Assembly: GCA_937927875.1 (NCBI GenBank)
Contig: CALEYV010000039.1
Location: 1 to 27,035 of the forward strand
Direction of reading: 5' to 3'
Source: an uncultured Actinomycetes bacterium
GTDB taxonomy: Bacteria > Actinomycetota > Acidimicrobiia > IMCC26256 > PALSA-555
DNA: 27,035 bases
Of this stretch, positions 14,640 to 22,074 are shown one piece after another. Below the pieces are notes generated by a model that was given only the letters and a program-made list of their open reading frames with translations, was not told where the DNA came from and made no database searches. The position numbers and the translations under genes were made by a program. Position 1 is the stretch's first letter. Every line of letters starts with the position of its first letter.

Positions 14640-15792
14640 GGATCTCGGGCTCGATCGAGGCGCCCATCTCCTGATCGAGCGCGCCCTCCGGGACCTGGTC
14701 CCGGGCGACCGGCTGCAGGTGCTCGGGCGCGACGCGCAGCTGCCGATCCACCTCCGGGCGTGGTGCCGCGCGCACGGCCACGGCTTCGAGGCCGACGGGC
14801 CGACCATCGTGCGCGGCGACGCCGACCACGCCCGGTGGGACGACGCGGCGCGCGTCGGCGCCGCCACCCCCGACGGGCTGGCGGCCCGCGCCGGGCCGGG
14901 CTGGGGCCTGGCGGCGCGGGGCGCGCTGGTGGAGGCCGGCGGTCCCGAGCCGCGCTTCGAGCTCGACCAGCGGGACCAGCTCTGGGCTGACGTCGTGCCG
15001 CGGCTGTACGCGCAGGCGCTCGCCGGCCAGTGGGACCCAGCCACGGCGATCGACTGGGACGCCGGCGCCCAGCTGCCGGCCGACGTCGAGGCCGCGGTGG
15101 TCCAGGTGATGACGTACCTGGTGGAGAACGAGATGGCGGCCCTCGTCGTGCCGGCCCGGTTCCTCGGCCGGATCCACCCCTACTTCCGCGAGGTCGTGCA
15201 GCTGCTGGCGGTGCAGGTCGCCGACGAGGCCCGCCACGTCGAGGTGTTCACGCGGCGCGCCGAGCTGCGGGGCGGCGACCTCGGCGTCTCGGGGGCCGGC
15301 GGCCGGGCGTCCCTGCAGACGCTCCTCGACGAGCCCGACTTCGTGCTCGCCTCCTTCCTCCTGTCGGTGCTCGGCGAGGGCAGCTTCTTGAACCTGCTCG
15401 GCTTCCTCGACGAGCACGCGCCCGACCCGGTGACGGCGCAGGTCGCGCACCTCGCCCGCCAGGACGAGGCCCGCCACGTCGCGTACGGGGTCGCGCATCT
15501 CGAGTTCCTCTGCGCGAGCGACCCCGGGGTGCGAGAGCAGCTCCGGGTCGCGGTGCACCGTCGCCACGACGCGCTGGCCCAGACGGCGGGCCTGAACCGG
15601 CAGGTGTTCGACGCCCTCGTGGTGCTGGCGGCCGGGAGCTGGTCGCCGGCCGACATCGGGCGCGGCTTCGACGCGGTCGAGCGACTCCAGGCCGAGATGG
15701 ACGAGGGCCGTCGGCGTCGCCTGACCCGGCTCGGCTTCCCGGATCAAGACGCGGCGGAGCTCTCGGCGCTGCACACCCGCAACTTCATGTGA
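14611..15792 (+). CDS. TusA-like domain fused to a diiron ferritin-like (R2-type) domain
   Basis: A 393-residue two-domain protein. Residues about 7-60 follow the TusA fold pattern (IDLEDLGLD, then RALRDLVPGDRLQVLGRD and LRAWCRAHGHGFE), but the catalytic Cys-Pro position of TusA is occupied by an Asp-Arg, so it is not an ordinary sulfur carrier. From about 115 on comes a four-helix ferritin-like domain with Glu172/174, Glu206-Ala-Arg-His209 (first DEARH), Glu256, and Glu286-Ala-Arg-His289 (second DEARH): the E, ExxH, E, ExxH ligand set of R2-type diiron oxygenases. It likely activates oxygen. Start ATG 14611 overlaps the previous gene by 29 bases. Substrate unknown. Confidence 0.85.
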   Translation: MSPPPTIDLEDLGLDRGAHLLIERALRDLVPGDRLQVLGRDAQLPIHLRAWCRAHGHGFEADGPTIVRGDADHARWDDAARVGAATPDGLAARAGPGWGLAARGALVEAGGPEPRFELDQRDQLWADVVPRLYAQALAGQWDPATAIDWDAGAQLPADVEAAVVQVMTYLVENEMAALVVPARFLGRIHPYFREVVQLLAVQVADEARHVEVFTRRAELRGGDLGVSGAGGRASLQTLLDEPDFVLASFLLSVLGEGSFLNLLGFLDEHAPDPVTAQVAHLARQDEARHVAYGVAHLEFLCASDPGVREQLRVAVHRRHDALAQTAGLNRQVFDALVVLAAGSWSPADIGRGFDAVERLQAEMDEGRRRRLTRLGFPDQDAAELSALHTRNFM

Positions 15793-15849
15793 CCTCGCCC
15801 CGCGCGCGACGGCGACCCGCGCCGGACCGGTTCGGACTCGCCCGTCCCC

Positions 15850-16230
15850 ATGTCAGACTGGCGAGCGATGGACGGACGCCCCGCCGTCTGGATCGGCCAC
15901 GCGGTGCTCGCGGTCAGCGACGTCGACCGGTCGGCTGACTACTGGCGGGGTCTCGGCATGCGCGAGGTGGAGCGGAACCCCCACGTCGCGGTGCTCGAGC
16001 TGCGGGGCGGGACCCACCTGGTCCTCGTGCCCGGCCGCCCGCCCGAGCCGGCGGACGCGCCGTTCGACCTCATGGTCGACGACATCGACGTCACGCACGC
16101 CCAGTGGACGGCCGACGGCCTCGAGCCGTCCGTGATCGAACGGGGACGGATCCACGCGTCGTTCACCGTTCGCGATCCCGACGGGTACCGCGTGACCGTG
16201 AACAGCTCCCACGTGATGGGCGAGGTCTGA
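15850..16230 (+). CDS. VOC family (glyoxalase/dioxygenase-like) protein
   Basis: A single VOC domain of 126 residues: IGHAVLAVSDVDRSADYWRGLGM at the start, THLVLVPG in the middle, and FTVRDPDGYRVTV at the end. VOC proteins bind a metal and act as glyoxalases, dioxygenases or antibiotic-binding proteins; one domain normally dimerises. A His (near 18) and an acidic residue positions suggest a partial metal site. ATG 15850 or 15868 may start it; 15868 follows a CAGACT element by nine bases. 57 bases after the diiron gene, so cotranscription is possible but unproven. Confidence 0.8.
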   Translation: MSDWRAMDGRPAVWIGHAVLAVSDVDRSADYWRGLGMREVERNPHVAVLELRGGTHLVLVPGRPPEPADAPFDLMVDDIDVTHAQWTADGLEPSVIERGRIHASFTVRDPDGYRVTVNSSHVMGEV

Positions 16231-16283
16231 GCCGTGATCCAGCGACGGTCCGTCCCGGTCCCGGCCACCCGACGGCGCACCGG

Positions 16284-16703
16284 GTGAGCCTCGAGCTGGT
16301 GCCGCTCTGCACCATGGTGGTCGAGCTCGCCGATCCCCTCATCCTTCCGAACACGCCGGCGGGGACCCGGGTGATCGTCGAGGTCAACCGCGCTCGCGTC
16401 GAGGGAGCCCGGCTGCGGGGCCAGATGAAGGGCAGCGCGGCGGCCGACTGGCTCACCATCGGCCCCGACAACACGGGCACCCTCGACGTGCGAGCGACCC
16501 TCGAGACCCATGACGGCGCGCTGGTCTTCCTCCACTATCAGGGCCGGCGGGACTTCTCGCAGGGCATGGACGCCCCCATCTACACGGCGCCGAGGTTCGA
16601 CACCGGTGACGAGCGGTACGCGTGGCTCAACAAGATCCAGGCGGCCGCGAAGGGCAGCCTGGACGGGACGACCCTGACCTACGAGGTCTACGAGCTGCGC
16701 TGA
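16284..16703 (+). CDS. DUF3237 family protein
   Basis: A 139-residue beta-barrel-type protein of unknown function. It begins SLELVPLCTMVVEL and shows the family pattern VRATLETHDGALVFLHYQGRRD and PIYTAPRFDTGDERYAWLNKIQAAAKGSL, ending LTYEVYEL. Members are often near catabolic genes for aromatic or amide compounds. Start GTG 16284 gives the usual family N-terminus. The last 16 bases overlap the 3' end of the convergent deacylase gene. Confidence 0.86.
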   Translation: MSLELVPLCTMVVELADPLILPNTPAGTRVIVEVNRARVEGARLRGQMKGSAAADWLTIGPDNTGTLDVRATLETHDGALVFLHYQGRRDFSQGMDAPIYTAPRFDTGDERYAWLNKIQAAAKGSLDGTTLTYEVYELR

Positions 16704-18181
16704 CGGACCGCGCGGCCGGGTCGAGCCCCGAGGTGCTCACCGTCGCGCACGACCCGGGTGCCGTTGACCCAGACCCCCTCGACGCCGGCCGGGTGCCGCC
16801 GCGGGTCCTGGTAGGTGGCGACGTCGTCGATGCGCGCGGGGTCGAACAGCACCAGGTCGGCGAAGGCGCCGGGCTCGATGCGGCCGCGGCCGGCGAGCCC
16901 GAACTTGGCGGCCGGCAGGCCGGTCATCCGGTGGACCGCCTCCGGCAGCGAGAGCACGCCGAGGTCCCGCGCGTAGTGGCCGAGCACGCGGGCGAACGTC
17001 CCGTAGAGACGCGGGTGCGGCTTGCCGGTCAGGGTCGGGATCCCGTCGGAGCCGATCATCGTGGTCGGGTGGGCCATGACGGTCTGGACGTCGTCCTCGC
17101 TCATCGACTCGATGATCACGACGGCGCCGTCGCCCTCGACGTCGACGATGTGCCGCACCGCGTCCAGCGGCTCGTCGATGCCGAGGTCGCGGGCGATCTC
17201 GGGGACCGTTCGGCCCTCCCACTCGGGATGACGCGGCGTCGAGGCGAGGAGGTGGTCGCCCCAGTCCACCCAGCCGAATCCGGCCGTGTTCTCCTCGACG
17301 TTCTGCAGCACCGCGAGGAGGCTCGTGCTCCCGGCGGTGTACGGGTACTGGTCGGCGGTGACGTCGACGCCGCGGGCGCGAGCCTCCTCGATGAGGCGCA
17401 GCGACTGGTGCACCAGCCCCCACGACGGCTTGGTGCTGGCCTTGTGGTGCGAGATCTGCACCGGCACGCCGCCGTCCTCACCGATGCGGATCGCCTCCCG
17501 CACCGCGTCCAGGAGGCCCTCGCCCTCGTTGCGCATGTGGCTGGCGTAGATGCCGCCGACGCGCGCCATGTCGCTCGCCAGCGTCACGAGCTCGTCGGTC
17601 TTGGCGTGCCGGCCCGGCTCGTAGATGAGCCCGGTCGAGTAGCCGACGCAGCCGGCGTCGAGGGCGGTCGCCATCGTGTCGAGCATCCGGGCCAGCTCCC
17701 GCTCGTCCGGGGCCCGGCGCTCGTGGCCCATCGCGTCCTGCCGGATCGTGCCGTGGCCCACGAGCACGGCCACGTTGAGGCTCGGCGGGTCGCTGTCGAT
17801 CGCGTCCAGGTAGTCGCCGTAGGTGTCCCAGGCCGGGAGCAGCTCGCGGCGGTGGTCGGCCGCGAAGAGGCTGAGATACGCCTGCGCGGAATCGAAGGGC
17901 GCCGCGCCGAGCCCGCAGTTCCCGACGACGGCGGTCGTGACGCCTTGCGCGACCTTGAAGTCCATCTCCGGGAGCAGGAACACCGCGAAGTCGTCGTGGG
18001 TGTGCACGTCGATGAACCCCGGTGCGAGTGCCAACCCGGCGCCGGCGACCTCGACGCCGGCGGGCTCGGCGGCGAGGTCCCCGACCGCGTCGATCCGCTC
18101 GCCCGTGACGCCGAGGTCCGCGACTCGGGGCTCACCACCCGTGCCGTCGTACACGGTGGCACCGCGGACCACGAGATCCAT
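16688..18181 (-). CDS. N-acyl-D-amino-acid deacylase (D-aminoacylase, amidohydrolase superfamily)
   Basis: Hydrolyses N-acyl-D-amino acids or related amides with a zinc centre in a TIM barrel. The 497-residue protein has HTH at 60-62 in GFIDVHTHDDF, the D-aminoacylase-specific Cys89 in VGNCG, SHMRNEGEG and ISHHK later, and the catalytic SDG near 380 followed by GKPHPRLYGTFARVLGHY. The C-terminal beta cap contains the EPGAFADLVLFDP motif. Length and all motifs are normal. It is convergent with and overlaps the DUF3237 gene by 16 bases. No other D-amino-acid gene is nearby. Confidence 0.93.
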   Translation of the reverse strand: MDLVVRGATVYDGTGGEPRVADLGVTGERIDAVGDLAAEPAGVEVAGAGLALAPGFIDVHTHDDFAVFLLPEMDFKVAQGVTTAVVGNCGLGAAPFDSAQAYLSLFAADHRRELLPAWDTYGDYLDAIDSDPPSLNVAVLVGHGTIRQDAMGHERRAPDERELARMLDTMATALDAGCVGYSTGLIYEPGRHAKTDELVTLASDMARVGGIYASHMRNEGEGLLDAVREAIRIGEDGGVPVQISHHKASTKPSWGLVHQSLRLIEEARARGVDVTADQYPYTAGSTSLLAVLQNVEENTAGFGWVDWGDHLLASTPRHPEWEGRTVPEIARDLGIDEPLDAVRHIVDVEGDGAVVIIESMSEDDVQTVMAHPTTMIGSDGIPTLTGKPHPRLYGTFARVLGHYARDLGVLSLPEAVHRMTGLPAAKFGLAGRGRIEPGAFADLVLFDPARIDDVATYQDPRRHPAGVEGVWVNGTRVVRDGEHLGARPGRAVRQRSS

Positions 18182-18236
18182 CGCGCGGGAGCGTAAACCC
18201 TGGCCCCCGCGCCGTCACGGTGCGGGGACCGCGGCG

Positions 18237-19016
18237 GTGGGACACGCGTACGATCGTGGCGCGCGCCTCGCCCTGTTCTCCGACATCCACGGCAACTCGG
18301 TTGCCCTCGACGCGGTGCTCGACGACGTCGAACGACGGGGCGGCGCCGACGCGTACTGGATCCTCGGCGACCTGGTCGCGCTCGGGCACGACCCGATCGG
18401 GATCCTCGACCGCATCGCGGCGCTCCCGGCCGCCGTCCTCCGCGGCAACACCGACCGGTACGTCGTCACCGGCGAGCGACCTCCACCGCACGCCGCCGAC
18501 GCGGCCCGGGACCCCGCGCTGGCGCCGGTCGTCACCGAGATCGCCGGCTCGTTCGGGTGGACCGCCAATCAGGTCGCGGCGGCGGGCTGGACCCGCTGGC
18601 TCGCCCGGCTCCCGTTCGAGGTCCGCCGGACGCTGCCGGACGGGACCCGGCTCCTCGGCATCCACGCGTCCCCGCAGTCCGACGAGGGTGCCGGCGTCAC
18701 GCCGGACACGGGCGACGACGAGCTCGCGTCGCTGCTGGCGGAGTGCGACGCCGACGTGGTGTTCGCCGGGCACACGCACCGGGCGGTCGACCGGATGGTG
18801 GGCGCCCGTCGGGTGATCAATCTCGGCAGCGTGAGCAATCCCCTGCCGCCCGACCTGCGGGCGTCCTACGTCGTCGTGGACGCCGACGAGACATCCCATC
18901 GGATCGAGCACGTGCGCGTGGACTACGACCACGACGCCGTCATCGCCGCGCTCGAGGCGCTGCCGCACGCGGGACGGTCGTGGCTGATCGCCAAGCAGCG
19001 GGGTGAGGCCGCGTAG
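18237..19016 (+). CDS. Calcineurin-like metallophosphoesterase
   Basis: A 259-residue two-metal phosphoesterase of the YfcE/MJ0936-like type. Metal motifs appear in order: FSDIHGN near residue 15, GDLV near 44, GNTD near 72 (replacing GNHD), an IHASP segment near 145 and GHTHRAV near 180, with the C-terminal VINLGSVSNP that is typical of this subfamily. The start is taken as GTG 18237, the nearest usual codon; the residues before RLALFSDIHG look loosely conserved, so the start is uncertain. It may act on nucleotides or cyclic nucleotides; substrate unknown. Confidence 0.87.
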   Translation: MGHAYDRGARLALFSDIHGNSVALDAVLDDVERRGGADAYWILGDLVALGHDPIGILDRIAALPAAVLRGNTDRYVVTGERPPPHAADAARDPALAPVVTEIAGSFGWTANQVAAAGWTRWLARLPFEVRRTLPDGTRLLGIHASPQSDEGAGVTPDTGDDELASLLAECDADVVFAGHTHRAVDRMVGARRVINLGSVSNPLPPDLRASYVVVDADETSHRIEHVRVDYDHDAVIAALEALPHAGRSWLIAKQRGEAA

Positions 19017-19065
19017 CGCACCTACGATGACGCCGGCTGCCCGAGTCCGTTCGGAGCTGCTCACC

Positions 19066-19875
19066 ATGGGACGCCCGCCGCCGAAGCCCGCCCCGTCACG
19101 AACCCGGCGCGAGCCGCCGCGGTTTCGGACCGTGGTCGTTCGCGGCCTCGAGGCGCGCGGTCCTCGGCTGACCCGGGTCACGCTCGGCGGCTCGGAGCTG
19201 GCTGACCTCACGATCGACCAGCCGGCGGCCAGCGTCCGGCTGCTGCTGCCGGCGCAGGCCCGTCAGCTCGTGATGCCGACTTGGAACGGCAACGAGTTCC
19301 TCCTGCCCGACGGCAGCCGCCCCCCGATCCGGACGTTCACGCCTCGGCTCTTCGACCCGGACGCGCTCGAGCTCGACGTCGAGATCGTCCGCCACGGCGC
19401 GGGCGCGGCCTCGGAGTGGGTGGCGGCGGCGCAGCCGGAGGACGCGGCGGCCATCTCAGGACCGGGGCGCGGCTACGCCGTCGACGACGACGCTCCCGCG
19501 TTCTTGCTGGCCGGCGACGAGACCGCCATCCCTGCGATCAGCCAGCTGCTCGAGGTCCTGCCGCGCGAGCCGCCGGTCGACGTCCACGTCGAGGTCTCGC
19601 ACCCCGAGGGCCGACTCGACCTGCCCGACCACCCGCACGCGGCCGTCACCTGGCACGACCTCTCGCCGGGCGCGCCGCCCGGCGATGCGCTCGTCGACGC
19701 GGTGCGAGGCGTCGATCTGGTTCCCGGGAGCCGGGTGTGGGTCGCCGGCGAGGCAGCGGCGGTGCAGCGCATCCGCCGCCACCTCTTCGAGGACCGCGGT
19801 CTCCCGCGCGCCTCGACGACCGTCCGCGGCTACTGGAAGCGAGGCGCCCGGGGTGACGGCGGCGATGACGCCTGA
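19066..19875 (+). CDS. Siderophore-interacting protein (FAD/NAD(P)H ferric-siderophore reductase)
   Basis: A 269-residue SIP/ViuB family flavoprotein that reduces ferric siderophores in the cytosol to free iron. It shows the FAD domain strand VVVRGLEARGPRLTRVTL, RPPIRTFTPRLFDPDALELDVEIVRHG (the flavin-binding RxYT-type site, here RTFT), AISGPGRGY, the NAD(P)-side FLLAGDETAIPAISQLLEVLP, and the C-terminal WVAGEAAAVQRIRRHL with RGYWKRG. Start ATG 19066 is preferred because GGAG lies nine bases upstream; ATG 19027 is possible. No siderophore importer is beside it, though the B12 transporter at 2349-5751 is of the same fold class. Confidence 0.92.
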   Translation: MGRPPPKPAPSRTRREPPRFRTVVVRGLEARGPRLTRVTLGGSELADLTIDQPAASVRLLLPAQARQLVMPTWNGNEFLLPDGSRPPIRTFTPRLFDPDALELDVEIVRHGAGAASEWVAAAQPEDAAAISGPGRGYAVDDDAPAFLLAGDETAIPAISQLLEVLPREPPVDVHVEVSHPEGRLDLPDHPHAAVTWHDLSPGAPPGDALVDAVRGVDLVPGSRVWVAGEAAAVQRIRRHLFEDRGLPRASTTVRGYWKRGARGDGGDDA

Positions 19876-19919
19876 TCGTCGTCGGCGCTGCGGTCGTCGA
19901 GGGCGCTCAGGCCTAGCCG

Positions 19920-19985
19920 CTCAGGTGATCTCGCGTCGCTGCTCGCAGCACCGTCCGTCCGGCGATGCCGGTCACAGCACCTGAG
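19920..19985. other. Nested inverted repeats between convergent genes
   Basis: CTCAGGTG (19920-19927) pairs with CACCTGAG (19978-19985) and encloses two small hairpins: GCTG/CAGC (19938-19941 with 19946-19949) and CCGGC/GCCGG (19959-19963 with 19967-19971). The layout is a three-way junction in the 150-base gap between two convergent genes. It may be a terminator, a small structured RNA, or chance. Confidence 0.35.
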
Positions 19986-20025
19986 GAAGCTCGCACCCGG
20001 CGGCCGGCGTTCGGGGCCCGGCGGG

Positions 20026-20616
20026 TCAGGCGCGGGGTCGGGCGTCCTCCCAGCCCGCCGGGAGCTCGGGTGCGGCCCAGGCTGCATCGGGTTCCCACGA
20101 GGCCCACTCGTCATCCCACCAGGTGCGGCCGGCCTCGACGTCGCCCATGATCCGCTCCGCCTCGGCGCGGATCCGATCCGCGACCGCGCCCGTGAAGCGC
20201 CCTTCCCGCACCCGCTGGTCGACGAGGTCGTCGTCCTTCAGGCGGCACGATCGGTCCGGGTCGATCACCACGTCGAGCTCCAGGTCCTGGGTGTCGTAGC
20301 CGATCGCGGTCCGGCGGAACGGCTCCTGGAAGTTCACGTACCAGTGGGCGAAGTCTCGGTCCGGTCCCTCCCAGAAGTGCCACACCGCGTACTCCTCGCC
20401 GGGTCGCTGCAGCATCAGCACGCCGTGCCCGTACCAGGCCGGCTGGGGAGACCAGGGGTGCGGCCAGCCCGGCAGGTAGCCGAACGGAGCCCCCTCGGCG
20501 AGGTAGGTGGCCAGCAACTCGCTCGTGTCCGCGACGACGAACACCGGGCACGCCAGCCACGGCCGGCCCCACGCGATCTCCCGGCGGACGACGACGGCGC
20601 CGGTCTCCCAGCTCAT
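20026..20616 (-). CDS. DUF402 domain protein
   Basis: A 196-residue protein with the DUF402/FomD-like barrel. The family stretch DFAHWYVNFQEPFRRTAIGYDTQDLELDVVIDPD (about 89-122) is followed by KDDDLVDQRVREGRF and a helical C-terminus. Known relatives include FomD, a nucleotidyl-phosphonate hydrolase, and Ntdp-type nucleoside diphosphatases; the metal-binding acidic residues of DUF402 (D-x-LD and KDDDL region) are present, so a phosphatase role is plausible. It is convergent with the siderophore reductase gene. Confidence 0.85.
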   Translation of the reverse strand: MSWETGAVVVRREIAWGRPWLACPVFVVADTSELLATYLAEGAPFGYLPGWPHPWSPQPAWYGHGVLMLQRPGEEYAVWHFWEGPDRDFAHWYVNFQEPFRRTAIGYDTQDLELDVVIDPDRSCRLKDDDLVDQRVREGRFTGAVADRIRAEAERIMGDVEAGRTWWDDEWASWEPDAAWAAPELPAGWEDARPRA

Positions 20617-20713
20617 CGCCGGCCCCGGCGCTCGGTCGTCCGACCCACGCCACCATCTTTGTCCGCGCCCGCATGCGCCAGCCGGAGGCGACCCGGTTAC
20701 CGCCGGTCGCGCG

Positions 20714-21148
20714 TCATCGGTCGGTGCGGTCCAGCACCGGGTGCACGTCGATGATCGCCGTGCCGTCGAGCGCCTCGAGATCGCGGACGCCGACCCGCGA
20801 CCCCTCGATCGAGACGATCGACACCCGGTGCAGCCCGATCGGGTTCGGCCGGTCGGGGGAACGGATGCTGAACACGCCCACCTCCGGGGTGCTCGTGTCG
20901 TTCCGTGGGTGCGTCGAGAGGACGTCGCGCCGGGCGCGGTCGAGCCAGGTCAGCACGAGGATCTCGGTTCCGACCGCGAGGTCGCGGATGCCCTCCCCGA
21001 CCCGGTCGGCGAACACCAGCCAGGCCGGCGGCGACCCCTCGTCGCCCTGACGCGGGGCTTGCTCGCGGGTCAGCAGCGGCGACTCCACCCAGCCGATCGG
21101 CACGACGTCATACGTGGCAGCCCCATTGTCGCCAGCGTGCGACGCCAT
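20714..21148 (-). CDS. tRNA t6A37 methyltransferase TrmO / TsaA-like
   Basis: A 144-residue TsaA/UPF0066 domain protein. Clear motifs: VPIGWVESPL at residues 16-25, FSIRSPDRPNPIGLHRVSIVSIEG (about 94-117, the SAM-binding RPNPIG signature) and LDGTAIIDVHPVL near the C-terminus. In E. coli the TrmO enzyme N-methylates t6A at position 37 of some tRNAs; this protein has the catalytic TsaA domain but is shorter because the C-terminal extension of E. coli TrmO is absent, so the substrate may differ. The ATG at 21148 is the family N-terminus. Confidence 0.88.
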   Translation of the reverse strand: MASHAGDNGAATYDVVPIGWVESPLLTREQAPRQGDEGSPPAWLVFADRVGEGIRDLAVGTEILVLTWLDRARRDVLSTHPRNDTSTPEVGVFSIRSPDRPNPIGLHRVSIVSIEGSRVGVRDLEALDGTAIIDVHPVLDRTDR

Positions 21149-21250
21149 CAGCCGAGCGCGGTTCGGAGCGCGCCAGTCGAGAACCCTGAGCCGCGAGTCC
21201 GGTCCCGCGACCAGGGGTGCAGGCGGTTGAGCTTGGCGCTCCACCGTGGG

Positions 21251-21280
21251 TTGACAGTGGCTCGCCGGACCGTCGATGCT
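21251..21280 (+). promoter_or_regulatory. Probable promoter of the membrane-protein gene
   Basis: A perfect TTGACA (21251-21256) and a weaker GATGCT (21275-21280) are 18 bases apart, in the gap between TrmO and the divergent membrane-protein gene. Confidence 0.5.
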
Positions 21281-21326
21281 CCCGACTCTTAACCGGCGCG
21301 CGCGTGGGAGCGAGGGAGCTTCGGGC

Positions 21327-21989
21327 ATGGATGAAGCGAAATGGGTGCGGCTGGCCGCGGCCTCGGGCCTGGTCTTTCTCATCCTCATCATCGTGCAAGG
21401 TCCGGTCCTCCAGGGCAGCAGCCCGTCTACGACCGACTCGGCGACGAAGATGTTCAACTACTTCAAGAACCACCAGAGCGACATCAAGGCCGCGGCGTTC
21501 CTGTTCGGCCTCGCGATGTCGGCGGTCCTCGTCTGGGGATCCGCGCACTTCCGAGCGCTCCGCAAGGCCGAGGGTGGCCACGCCGGCCTCGCCGCAGCTG
21601 CGCTCGGCGGGCTGGTGCTGGCGGCCACGATGTCGGTGGTATCAGCCGCCACCGAGGCCACCGCGGCACTTCGGATCGACGACCTCGGGTACTCGGGTGC
21701 GCGCGTCTACTACACCCTGACCCAGTTCACGGTGGCTGGCGTGCTGCTCGGCTTGGCGGTGCTGGTGGGCACGACGGCCGTCGTCGTGTTCCGTACCGGC
21801 CTCTTTCACCGCTGGTTCGGCATGCTGAGCATCATCCTCGCGATCGGGTCGTTCATCGGCGCGTCCGGCGTCGCCTATGCCAACGACTTCAGCTACAACT
21901 TCAGGGGGGCGATGCTCAGCCTCGACTCGCTCTGGATCGGCGTGGTCGGCGTGTTCCTCCTTCGGCGGCCCGAGCAAGCGATCGCGTAG
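21327..21989 (+). CDS. Membrane protein of unknown function (DUF4386-like)
   Basis: A 220-residue integral membrane protein. Hydrophobic segments: about 7-27, 53-73, 88-108, 134-158 and 165-185, with a last one near the C-terminus (LDSLWIGVVGVFLL). Overall shape is like DUF4386-type proteins (LYYTLTQFTVAGVLLGLAVLVG near the middle). No catalytic motif. ATG 21327 has a purine-rich GGGAG about ten bases upstream and a TTGACA promoter further up. It is 85 bases before the amine oxidase, so the two might be cotranscribed. Confidence 0.72.
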   Translation: MDEAKWVRLAAASGLVFLILIIVQGPVLQGSSPSTTDSATKMFNYFKNHQSDIKAAAFLFGLAMSAVLVWGSAHFRALRKAEGGHAGLAAAALGGLVLAATMSVVSAATEATAALRIDDLGYSGARVYYTLTQFTVAGVLLGLAVLVGTTAVVVFRTGLFHRWFGMLSIILAIGSFIGASGVAYANDFSYNFRGAMLSLDSLWIGVVGVFLLRRPEQAIA

Positions 21990-22074
21990 GCCGCCTGGGT
22001 TTCGCTACCTTCCGGTGGGGGGCGGCGGGACAACCGGACGCGGGAGTGGCGATGCTGAAGAGGATTGGCTTGCG

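Noticed and set aside
22006..22011. TACCTT as a -10 for the amine oxidase
   Set aside because: No recognisable -35 at 16-18 bases upstream; too weak to list as a feature.
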